This document shows, piece after piece, positions 36,310-44,247 of a stretch of DNA of 64,000 nt. The position numbers and the translations under genes were made by a program. A model generated the notes under the pieces. The model made no database searches. It was not told the DNA's origin and saw only the letters and a list, made by a program, of their open reading frames with translations. Each line of letters begins with the position of its first letter. Within the stretch, counting starts at the first letter, position 1. The stretch is taken from assembly GCA_030729925.1 (NCBI GenBank), contig JANQWK010000078.1, forward strand, positions 1 through 64,000. Direction: 5' to 3'. The stretch comes from Saprospiraceae bacterium. Lineage in GTDB: Bacteria > Bacteroidota > Bacteroidia > Chitinophagales > Saprospiraceae.

Positions 36310-37233
36310 ATGGGTAGCGATTTTGCAATCGGTGGGAATCAGTTGTTAGGACTTTTGGTATTGATCCTCGCGATCGTAGTAGGTCTCATTTATTTTATGA
36401 GATCTTCTTTTGCCAAGAACTCTGCAGCAGATCTCGCCTCAAAACACGATGCAAAGTCAGGGAAATCGCCACTGGTAGGAAGAAATAAGTACCCTGAGGT
36501 TGATGCATTCGGCCTTAGTGGAACTTTTTTCAACCTGGGATTGGCAATTTCTGTTGGCTTGATCGTGCTTGCGTTCAGTTGGACCCAGTTTGAGGAAAAA
36601 ATTAATATCCCGGAAGATGCTCTGCTATTGGATGAGGATATTGAGATGGAACCTCCCCGTACAGCTGAACCCCCCCCGCCACCACCTCCACCACCACCAC
36701 CGGTGATTGAGGAAGTGCCGGAAGAAGAAATTCTGGAAGAAGAAGAGCCAGAGTTCCTTGACATGAGTGTGGATGAGGATACAGAGGTGGATCGTCCGGA
36801 TCCCATTGTAGATGCGCCACCACCACCACCACCGCCACCGCCACCGCCACCAGAGCCTAAGGTGGAGGAGATTTTCAAAGTGGTGGAGGACATGCCTAGA
36901 TTCCCAGGCTGCGAAGATTTGGGGTCAAAGCAGGAAAAAGAGCAGTGTGCTACCAAAAAAATGCTTGAGTTTATCTACGGTAACATCAAGTATCCCGCTA
37001 TCGCCAGAGAAAACGGCGTAGAAGGTATGGTTGTAGTAACTTTCGTTGTTGAAAAAGACGGAACAGTTACGGATGCCAGAGTTGTGCGGGATATTGGTGC
37101 ACAGTGCGGACAGGAAGCGCTTAGGGTTGTGAACCTGATGAATGAGAAATCAGTCAAGTGGGTTCCTGGAAAACAACGGGGAAGGGCTGTACGTGTACAG
37201 TTCAACTTGCCTGTTCGCTTCAAACTTGAGTAA
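36310..37233 (+). CDS. TonB family energy transducer with two membrane segments
   Basis: A 307-residue TonB-type protein that transmits the proton-motive force to outer-membrane receptors. Unlike classic TonB with one N-terminal anchor, two hydrophobic segments are seen (about 10-30 and 73-90), separated by a polar loop. A periplasmic spacer then carries P121-P131 (11 Pro) and P170-P181 (12 Pro), split by an acidic stretch. The C-terminal domain is at about 200-307 (Y-P-A-I-A-R-E-N-G-V-E-G and a closing V-R-F-K-L-E). Long proline runs would need EF-P during synthesis. A terminator follows. Confidence 0.92.
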   Translation: MGSDFAIGGNQLLGLLVLILAIVVGLIYFMRSSFAKNSAADLASKHDAKSGKSPLVGRNKYPEVDAFGLSGTFFNLGLAISVGLIVLAFSWTQFEEKINIPEDALLLDEDIEMEPPRTAEPPPPPPPPPPPVIEEVPEEEILEEEEPEFLDMSVDEDTEVDRPDPIVDAPPPPPPPPPPPPEPKVEEIFKVVEDMPRFPGCEDLGSKQEKEQCATKKMLEFIYGNIKYPAIARENGVEGMVVVTFVVEKDGTVTDARVVRDIGAQCGQEALRVVNLMNEKSVKWVPGKQRGRAVRVQFNLPVRFKLE

Positions 37234-37267
37234 TACGCTCTTCTGCTATGTTTTCGCGTCAGCGCGT

Positions 37268-37302
37268 AACGGCCAGGTTCTGTAGAATGCTGGCCGTTTT
37301 TT
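37268..37302 (+). terminator. Intrinsic terminator after tonB-type gene
   Basis: The arms AACGGCCAG (37268-37276) and CTGGCCGTT (37290-37298) form a 9-bp stem with a 13-nt loop. A run of six T, mostly beyond the stem, follows (37297-37302). Confidence 0.8.
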
Positions 37303-37394
37303 ATTTTTGAGACTTAGCTGGAAGGCAGGGAGCAGGTAGCAACAATTGTCTGTTTTGATCGTTTTTATAGATTGGATATATTAACTTAGAAGCC

Positions 37395-39203
37395 ATGAGA
37401 CCATTCCTTTTCGTTTGTCTGTTTTTTGCCGCAATTGCGATAGGCCCGCTTCATGCACAGGAAGCACAGCTTGCGCAGCAATACTTTGAAAACGGGGAAT
37501 ACGAAAAAGCGGCTGTTTTGTACGATAAGCTGTTTGAAGAAAACAACCGCAATGATTTTTTCTTTGAACGCTATGTGGACTGTCTTTTCTTTATGGAAGA
37601 CTATGACCGGGCAGAAAAAGCCATCAGGCAGGAGTTGAAACGGAATCCTGCCAACAGCAGCTTGTTGGTATTGTATGGCAACCTGTACGAGCGCCAGTTT
37701 AGAGAGGATGAAGCGAATCAAAAATATGCGGAGGCGATTGCGAGTCTCAAGAAAGACCGATACCAGATCAATAAACTGGCCTATGCATTTATTGGGCTGA
37801 CTAAGTTTGATTTTGCCATTCAGGCGTATGAAAAGGGGGCGGAGTTGCTCAAAGACAATGAAATATTTTCTTTTAGTCTGGCTGAGCTGTACCGCCGCAA
37901 GGGCGATACACCCAACATGATCCGGTACTACCTGCTGAGTTTGGTGCAAAACCCGACCCGTGAAGACCAGATCAAAACGATTTTTCAACGCTTCCTGCAG
38001 GGGTCCTCTGACTTTGAAGAACTCCAAAAACAGTTATATGCAAATATCCAGGTTGACGGGGAGTCTGTCATCTACCCCGACATGCTTTCCTGGGTCTTTA
38101 TCCAACAAAAGGATTACAAAAACGCTTTTCGGCAGATGCGGGCATTGGATCGCCGCATGCAGGAAGACGGGCAGCGCATCTATCGGTTGGGGCGCATAGC
38201 CGCGAACGAAGGCGATTTTGACGCAGCCATCGAGGCCTTTCAATATGTCTATCAGACAAAAGGCCCTGGTTCGGGCTATTATGTTGAATCGAAGCGTTTG
38301 TGTATGTTGAGTAAACGCGAAAAAATCGTAGGGGGGTTCCAATACACGCGTGAGGAATTGGAAACGCTGGAACTAGAATACGAACAGTTTTTGGATGAAT
38401 TCGGCCGCTCTACTGCTACGGCAGCCATTATGGCAGAGTTGGCAGAGTTGGAGGCTTTTTACCTGGATGACCTTGATCAGGCGGTCAGTTTGTTGAGCAG
38501 CGTGGTGGCGCTTCCGGGCTTGGATGCCCAGATACAGGCAGAAGCAAAACTCGATTTGGGCGATTTTTATTTGATGAAAGGCGATATATGGGAAGCAACC
38601 CTGTTGTATAGTCAGGTGGATAAGGCATATAAAGAAGACCTACTGGGGCATGAGGCAAGGTTCAAAAATGCAAAATTGTCTTATTACAACTCGGACTTCC
38701 AATGGGCACAAGCCCAGTTCGATGTCCTGAAAGCATCTACCTCCAGGCTAATTGCCAATGATGCACTGGATCTTTCCGTTTTTATCATGGATAACCTCAA
38801 CCTCGATACTACCGTGCTGGCCATGAAAATGTACGCTACGGCAGAGCTGTTGCTTTTCCAAAATAAATTCGAAGAGGCCTTTCTGCAACTGGATAGCCTA
38901 ATGGCAAGTTTTCCGGGACATAGCTTGGAAGACGACGTATTGTACCTTAAAGCAGAGATATACCGGAAAACGAACGACTATTCCAGTGCAGCCGAAACCT
39001 ATCAACGTATAGTAGAAACCTATAAAGAAAGCATACGGGCAGACAATGCGCTTTTCGCGCTGGCGGAAATATATGAATACCACCTTAAAGATGTGGAAGC
39101 AGCCAAAAAATACTATGAAACTATCTTTATTGACTACTCTGACAGCACGTTCGCTGTGGAAGCTAGGAAAAAATTCAGGCTACTGAGGGGAGATAACTTA
39201 TAA
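37395..39203 (+). CDS. Exported tetratricopeptide repeat protein
   Basis: A 602-residue protein with a signal peptide (about residues 1-20, ending L-H-A-Q). Many tetratricopeptide-like helical repeats follow, such as Y-F-E-N-G-E-Y-E-K-A-A-V-L-Y near the start and Y-S-S-A-A-E-T-Y-Q-R-I-V-E-T-Y-K near the end. No enzyme motif is seen. It is probably a periplasmic or outer-membrane scaffold. The gene starts 92 bp after the tonB terminator, so it likely has its own promoter, and it converges on rpmH. Function unknown. Confidence 0.88.
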   Translation: MRPFLFVCLFFAAIAIGPLHAQEAQLAQQYFENGEYEKAAVLYDKLFEENNRNDFFFERYVDCLFFMEDYDRAEKAIRQELKRNPANSSLLVLYGNLYERQFREDEANQKYAEAIASLKKDRYQINKLAYAFIGLTKFDFAIQAYEKGAELLKDNEIFSFSLAELYRRKGDTPNMIRYYLLSLVQNPTREDQIKTIFQRFLQGSSDFEELQKQLYANIQVDGESVIYPDMLSWVFIQQKDYKNAFRQMRALDRRMQEDGQRIYRLGRIAANEGDFDAAIEAFQYVYQTKGPGSGYYVESKRLCMLSKREKIVGGFQYTREELETLELEYEQFLDEFGRSTATAAIMAELAELEAFYLDDLDQAVSLLSSVVALPGLDAQIQAEAKLDLGDFYLMKGDIWEATLLYSQVDKAYKEDLLGHEARFKNAKLSYYNSDFQWAQAQFDVLKASTSRLIANDALDLSVFIMDNLNLDTTVLAMKMYATAELLLFQNKFEEAFLQLDSLMASFPGHSLEDDVLYLKAEIYRKTNDYSSAAETYQRIVETYKESIRADNALFALAEIYEYHLKDVEAAKKYYETIFIDYSDSTFAVEARKKFRLLRGDNL

Positions 39204-39275
39204 AAACTGCAACTACATGAGGTAATAAAAAATGCATATTACCTCCCTTCAGTTAAGCGTACCGCTAAAAATGCC

Positions 39276-39431
39276 TTATTTCAATCGTTTCTCATCTGAA
39301 ACAGTCAGTTTGTGTCTGCCTTTGGCACGACGACGAGCCAACAGCTTTCTCCCATCCTTACTTTTCATCTTTGACCTGAACCCGTGTTTGTTTGCGCGCT
39401 TCCTTCTTGAAGGCTGATAAGTCCGTTTCAT
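39276..39431 (-). CDS. rpmH: 50S ribosomal protein L34
   Basis: A 51-residue, strongly basic protein that reads [12 protein letters not shown] at its start and then H-G-F-R-S-K-M-K and [12 protein letters not shown]. This is the full-length conserved L34 sequence. It is easily missed because of its length. It lies 99 bp downstream of frr on the same strand. In many bacteria rpmH is near the origin with dnaA or rnpA; neither is in this window. Confidence 0.96.
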   Translation of the reverse strand: MKRTYQPSRRKRANKHGFRSKMKSKDGRKLLARRRAKGRHKLTVSDEKRLK

Positions 39432-39530
39432 AACAAGTTTTTTTCACCTATAAAAAAAGTGGGACAAAGATACACTTTTTGTGTGCATTAACGCTATCCC
39501 GTTAGTCTTTTTTGTAGATTAAATTAATTT

Positions 39531-40091
39531 TTATATAGTCATGATATCCTTTTCCTTAGCTAGGATAAGTTTGTCCACTTTTTCGTTGTAGGCATTGGTT
39601 GTATCTTGTACATCTGACTCTGACTTTTTTCCGGCATCCTCGGGGAAACCGTCTTTCACAGCCTTTTTGATATACTCCATAGCATCTCTTCGCGCATTGC
39701 GTATGCTTATTTTAGCCTCTTCGCCCAGGGCTTTGGCTTTTTTGACGAAGTCTTTTCTGCGTTCTTCGGTTAAGGGAGGAATGCTGATGCGGATCAATTC
39801 ACCATCGTTCATAGGAGTCATTCCCATATTTGACTCGAAGATTGCTTTTTCGATAGGCCCCAGCATATTTTTTTCCCAGGGTTGGATGGTGATGGTACGG
39901 GCGTCTGCTGTAGCGACGTTAGCCACCTGGTTTAGCGGAGTGGGGGTTCCGTAGTAGGACACCATAATTCCTCCGAGGACAGCGGGAGAAGCTTTACCCG
40001 TTCTGATTTGAGCCAGTTCGTGATTGAGGTGATCTATGGCTTTTTCCATACTTTCCTCAGCGATCGCGATATATTCATTGATGTCATTCAT
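39531..40091 (-). CDS. frr: Ribosome recycling factor
   Basis: A 186-residue factor that, with EF-G, splits post-termination ribosomes. The family's two-domain layout is plain: helices with R-T-G-K-A-S-P near residue 31, the beta domain Y-Y-G-T-P-T-P-L-N-Q-V-A-N, and the conserved long helix with P-P-L-T-E-E-R-R-K and I-R-N-A-R-R-D-A. It is transcribed with the zinc peptidase (48-bp gap) and probably serS upstream, and rpmH follows. Confidence 0.98.
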   Translation of the reverse strand: MNDINEYIAIAEESMEKAIDHLNHELAQIRTGKASPAVLGGIMVSYYGTPTPLNQVANVATADARTITIQPWEKNMLGPIEKAIFESNMGMTPMNDGELIRISIPPLTEERRKDFVKKAKALGEEAKISIRNARRDAMEYIKKAVKDGFPEDAGKKSESDVQDTTNAYNEKVDKLILAKEKDIMTI

Positions 40092-40139
40092 GATCCGAAA
40101 TTTTTGGAAACAAATGCAAAATTATCCAATTTCCTGGAA

Positions 40140-40832
40140 TTACTCATTATTGGCTGAAACATATCTCAATACCAGGTAAACCAGCATGACGAGTGAAGAG
40201 AGTGCAGCGGATACGTAGGTCATGGCTGCCCACCAAAGTGCATCTTTGGCACCGTCGTGTTCTTTGCCTTGCATAATACCGCTTTTATCGAGCCATGCGA
40301 GTGCCCGGTTGCTGGCGTCGAATTCTACGGGGAGGGTAACCAAACTAAAAGCGGTTGTTACGGAGAAAGCGATGATTGTCAGCATGATGAGAGACGGAAT
40401 GGATCCTATTAGTGCGATGACGAGCAGCCATTGCTGTGCCATGGAGGCAAACTGTACAACGGGTACCAGTGCTGAGCGAACCTGGAGCATCGAATAGGCG
40501 CGGGCGTGCTGTACTGCGTGTCCACATTCGTGGGCTGCTACAGCTGCTGCGGAAATAGATCTTCCGTGGAAAACATCAGCACTAAGACTTACGGTTTTGG
40601 TAAGGGGATTATAGTGATCGGTCAGGAAACCATGTCCTTCGACGATTTTCACATCGGAGATATTGCTTTGGCGAAGCATGGCAGCTGCTATTTCTGCGCC
40701 ACTCATACCGGAGCGAGTACCGATTTGGCTGTACTGGTGAAATTTTGCCTTTAGGCGTTGGCTAACCAGCATACCGACCAGGGAAAGAACCCCTGCAAGA
40801 ACATAATAACCAAGATAGCTTGCGGAAAACAT
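40140..40832 (-). CDS. Membrane zinc metallopeptidase (YugP/DUF2268-like zinc peptidase 2)
   Basis: A 230-residue membrane protein with hydrophobic segments at the N-terminus and three more after the active site. The zinc motif is H101-E102-C-G-H105. It matches the neutral zinc metallopeptidase type 2 family (YugP in Bacillus), with G-x-S-G-A-E-I-A-A-A-M-L and D-H-Y-N-P-L ahead of the motif. Role is unclear; some relatives act in membrane protein quality control. It lies between serS and frr (21- and 48-bp gaps). Confidence 0.9.
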   Translation of the reverse strand: MFSASYLGYYVLAGVLSLVGMLVSQRLKAKFHQYSQIGTRSGMSGAEIAAAMLRQSNISDVKIVEGHGFLTDHYNPLTKTVSLSADVFHGRSISAAAVAAHECGHAVQHARAYSMLQVRSALVPVVQFASMAQQWLLVIALIGSIPSLIMLTIIAFSVTTAFSLVTLPVEFDASNRALAWLDKSGIMQGKEHDGAKDALWWAAMTYVSAALSSLVMLVYLVLRYVSANNE

Positions 40833-40853
40833 GACTTTCGGGTTAGGTTTTGG

Positions 40854-42131
40854 TTAAGCAATAATATCGAATCCTGTATAGGGCCTTAAAACACTTGGAA
40901 TAACAATTCCCTCTGGGGTTTGGTTGTTTTCCAGGATAGCTGCTACAATTCGAGCCAAAGCAAGCGCACTTCCGTTGAGGGTGTGCAGGAGTTGTATTTT
41001 TTTCCCTTCGCGGTAGCGTATTTTCATGCGATTGCTCTGAAAGGTCTCAAAATTAGAGACGGAGCTTACCTCCAGCCATCTCTGCTGGGCTGCGGAATAC
41101 ACTTCGAAATCGAAGGTCAGTGCGGAAGTAAATCCCATATCTCCACCACAGAGGCGAAGGATGCGGAAAGGCAATTCGAGTTTGTTGAGAAGCCCCTCTA
41201 CATGCGCCACCATTTCCTGGAGGGTTTCGTAAGACTTGTCGGGGTGCTGGAACTGAACAATCTCCACCTTATCGAACTGATGCACCCTGTTGAGACCCCT
41301 TACATGAGCGCCGTAAGATCCGGCTTCTCTTCGGAAGCAGGGCGTGTAGGCCGTCATTTTCACGGGTAATTGTTCTACATCCAGGATGACATCGCGGAAA
41401 ATATTAGTAACGGGCACTTCTGCTGTGGGAATCAAGTAAAGATCGTCTTTGGTCACGTGGTACATCTGAGCTTCTTTGTCCGGAAGCTGGCCAGTACCCC
41501 TTGCGGTTGCTTCATTGACCATCAAAGGCGGCATGATCTCCTCGTAGCCTGCTTTTGTAGCTTCATCCAAGAAAAAGCTGATCAGGGCACGTTCCAGTCT
41601 GGCTCCCTTTCCCCTGAAAACGGGAAAGCCTGATCCGGTCAATTTTGTACCCAGCTCAAGGTCGAAAATCTGGTATTTGGATGCCAGTTCCCAATGTGGG
41701 AGCGCTTGTTGTTCCAAAACAGGTAGTGCTTTATCCCAGGCCTGAGCCACTTCGTTATCTTGTTCTGAACTGCCGGCGGGCACACTCTCATGCGGGATAT
41801 TGGGGATGGTCAACAACAAGCTATCCAGCCTGTCCATGGTATCTTTGAGTTGCGATTCCAGCTCCGAGATGCTGTCCTTCAGTTGGTTTACCTTATCTTT
41901 AATAACATCAGCCTCCTGGTGCGCACCTTTTTTAAACAATTCGCCCACCTCTTTCGAAAGCTTGTTGCGTTCCGCGAGCGAACCGTCCAACGTGGTCTGA
42001 ATTTGCCGACGCTGGTCATCTAAGGACAAAACCTGCGTCAGTACAGCAAGTTTTTCTTCCGTAAAATTTCTTTTTTTTAAGCCATCAACAACGGTCTGCT
42101 GATTTTCGCGGATAAAGTTGAGTTGTAACAT
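40854..42131 (-). CDS. serS: Seryl-tRNA synthetase
   Basis: A 425-residue class II synthetase charging tRNA-Ser. The N-terminal long antiparallel coiled coil (about 25-110) binds the tRNA. The catalytic core shows motif 2 (F-R-R-E-A-G-S-Y-G) and motif 3 near the C-terminus (N-G-S-A-L-A-L-A-R). Length is normal for bacteria. A candidate promoter is 78 bp upstream. It is divergent from rho and is the first of the serS, zinc peptidase, frr, rpmH series. Confidence 0.98.
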   Translation of the reverse strand: MLQLNFIRENQQTVVDGLKKRNFTEEKLAVLTQVLSLDDQRRQIQTTLDGSLAERNKLSKEVGELFKKGAHQEADVIKDKVNQLKDSISELESQLKDTMDRLDSLLLTIPNIPHESVPAGSSEQDNEVAQAWDKALPVLEQQALPHWELASKYQIFDLELGTKLTGSGFPVFRGKGARLERALISFFLDEATKAGYEEIMPPLMVNEATARGTGQLPDKEAQMYHVTKDDLYLIPTAEVPVTNIFRDVILDVEQLPVKMTAYTPCFRREAGSYGAHVRGLNRVHQFDKVEIVQFQHPDKSYETLQEMVAHVEGLLNKLELPFRILRLCGGDMGFTSALTFDFEVYSAAQQRWLEVSSVSNFETFQSNRMKIRYREGKKIQLLHTLNGSALALARIVAAILENNQTPEGIVIPSVLRPYTGFDIIA

Positions 42132-42524
42132 AAGTGGACAATGGGCTATTAAAAAAGCTTTTTTTGCCTGAAGAACAAAAAAATTGTTTGAAAACAGGAA
42201 TGTTTTTGCAAAGATACTATTTGAATTAAAAAAAATAAATGTATTTTTGAGCCGTTAAAACGTACTGAAAACACATCCTCCACTTTTCACAGTTTTTTCG
42301 TCGCATCAGTTATTTTCAAACCTCTGTTTTTTTCCCGCTCAATTTGAAAAACTGTTTGTCGGTCGAGTTTGTGACAATAGTGGTTCTTAAGCACCTTTTC
42401 GCGTTTGAATAATTGACTTACCCCTACATATTAGTTCTGCTTTACCAGAAGGGCATAGGTTCTTCCTGCAGAAATTGTATGGTGATTTTCCAAACCTAAC
42501 ATGCAAAACACATTCTATTAACGT
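42132..42524. other. 393-bp intergenic region between serS and rho
   Basis: It holds the divergent promoters of serS and rho. Apart from the serS -7 candidate I see no gene, no strong hairpin and no repeat. The rho side leaves a leader of perhaps 100-300 nt, consistent with a long untranslated region such as those used for rho autoregulation elsewhere, but no element is identified. Confidence 0.4.
42209..42216 (-). promoter_or_regulatory. Candidate -7 element for serS
   Basis: On the minus strand the octamer TATCTTTG (TAnnTTTG) lies 78 bp before the serS ATG. The upstream A/T-rich stretch could carry the -33 element. It is the same octamer as before infB and mqnC. Confidence 0.5.
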
Positions 42525-44237
42525 ATGTATGATATTATCCAACTAAATGATATGCTTGTCCCCGAGCTGAGAGAAATTGCCGAGCAAATTGGTTTATCGG
42601 GGTTCAAGAGATTGAATAAGCAAGAACTTATCCATAAAATTCTGGACACTCAGGCTATTGCTGGTGCTTCTGGTAGTGGAGAGCGGGAGTCCGGACAGGA
42701 AAATGGCTCTGGCGACGCTGGCCGCAAGCGGATGCGCATGCGAAGGGGTTCGGAGGAGTATGAATTATTTGAGGCGGAGGACGCACCTGCTCCTGCAGTA
42801 GTTACTCCTGAGGTAGTTGCTCCTGAGGCGGTAGATCCTGTTGAGGAAGAAGAATCTCAGTCAGATGAGAAGTCGTCAAAAAGAGGAACTAAAGTAGAAT
42901 TCCGGAGAAGAGATGATTTTCGGGACCGCAAGCCGCATCCCCGTGACCGCGAGAGGTCTCCGGAAGACAGAGAGCGGGACGGACGGGAAAGAGAAAGGGA
43001 CAGAGAAAGAGATAATAGAGACAGAGACAGAGAGCATCGCGATAGGGAGAAGGAAAGGATGGTTCATGAGAAACCCGTTGTGGAAGAATCACCGGAAGAT
43101 AAGTTTGACATCGAGTTGGATGGATTGATCGAGGGTGAGGGTATTCTCGAGATGATGCCCGACGGTTATGGGTTTTTGCGGTCTTCAGATTACAACTACC
43201 TGACGTCTCCCGATGATATTTATGTATCTCCTTCTCAGATTAAGTTGTTTGGTCTGAAAACAGGTGATACAGTTTGTGGAGCCATACGGCCTCCGAAAGA
43301 GGGTGAAAAATATTTTGCGTTGTTGCGCGTATCTAAAATAAATGGGCTCTCCCCTGCTGATATACGCGACCGAGTTCCTTTTGATTACCTGACGCCACTT
43401 TTCCCGCATGAAAAATTCAAATTGACCTCTTCACCTGCGGGTAAGGATGTTGGCAATCGGATGATTGATCTGTTCACGCCAATTGGTAAGGGGCAGCGGG
43501 GATTGATTGTGGCACAGCCGAAGACGGGTAAAACTTTCCTGTTGAAGGATGTGGCCAATGCTATCGCAAAAAATCACCCTGAGTGCTATCTGATTGTACT
43601 TTTGATTGATGAGCGCCCGGAAGAGGTTACGGATATGCGTCGGAGTGTGAACGCAGAGGTGGTGGCTTCTACTTTCGACGAGCCTGCTGAGAACCACGTC
43701 CGGGTTGCCGGAATTGTGCTCGAAAAAGCGAAAAGGTTGGTGGAGAGTGGTCACGATGTCGTGATTCTGCTGGATTCGATCACGCGTTTGGCGAGGGCTT
43801 ACAATACGGTTGCGCCTGCGAGTGGTAAGGTGCTTTCCGGGGGTGTGGAGGCCAATGCTTTGCACAAGCCTAAAAAATTCTTTGGAGCAGCGAGAAATAT
43901 CGAGGATGGCGGTTCTTTGACCATATTGGCGACCGCGCTTATAGATACCGGATCTAAAATGGACGGTGTGATCTTTGAAGAGTTTAAGGGGACAGGTAAC
44001 ATGGAGCTACAGCTCGACAGGAACCTGGCCAACAAGCGTATGTATCCTGCGATTGATTTGACCAAATCAAGTACGAGAAGGGATGATCTGTTGCTGGACA
44101 AGGATACGCTTCAGCGGATGTTTATCCTGCGCAATCATTTAGCGGACATGAAACCCGACGAGGCGATGGAGTTTTTGCGCAAGCACATGATCCATACGAG
44201 TACCAATGAGGAGTTTCTGACTTCCATGAATGGGTAG
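42525..44237 (+). CDS. rho: Transcription termination factor Rho
   Basis: A 570-residue hexameric RNA helicase. It has the Rho_N motif near residues 5-35 (L-V-P-E-L-R-E-I-A), then a long charged insertion (about 60-190) with an Arg/Asp/Glu-rich run in the middle. The cold-shock-type RNA-binding domain follows at about 200-270, and the ATPase core has P-K-T-G-K-T near 330 and [10 protein letters not shown]. coli Rho is about 420 residues; the insertion is a known feature of Bacteroidota and Actinobacteria Rho and is thought to widen RNA binding. Confidence 0.97.
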   Translation: MYDIIQLNDMLVPELREIAEQIGLSGFKRLNKQELIHKILDTQAIAGASGSGERESGQENGSGDAGRKRMRMRRGSEEYELFEAEDAPAPAVVTPEVVAPEAVDPVEEEESQSDEKSSKRGTKVEFRRRDDFRDRKPHPRDRERSPEDRERDGRERERDRERDNRDRDREHRDREKERMVHEKPVVEESPEDKFDIELDGLIEGEGILEMMPDGYGFLRSSDYNYLTSPDDIYVSPSQIKLFGLKTGDTVCGAIRPPKEGEKYFALLRVSKINGLSPADIRDRVPFDYLTPLFPHEKFKLTSSPAGKDVGNRMIDLFTPIGKGQRGLIVAQPKTGKTFLLKDVANAIAKNHPECYLIVLLIDERPEEVTDMRRSVNAEVVASTFDEPAENHVRVAGIVLEKAKRLVESGHDVVILLDSITRLARAYNTVAPASGKVLSGGVEANALHKPKKFFGAARNIEDGGSLTILATALIDTGSKMDGVIFEEFKGTGNMELQLDRNLANKRMYPAIDLTKSSTRRDDLLLDKDTLQRMFILRNHLADMKPDEAMEFLRKHMIHTSTNEEFLTSMNG

Positions 44238-44247
44238 TTTTTAGGTT

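Noticed and set aside
36390-36956. A Gly/Ser-rich 188-codon frame on the minus strand
   Set aside because: The glycine runs are the reverse complement of the proline codons in the TonB spacer.
39219-39245. Hairpin GAGGTAAT/ATTACCTC between the TPR gene and rpmH considered as a terminator
   Set aside because: It is A/T-rich with an 11-nt loop and no T run on either strand, so support is too weak.
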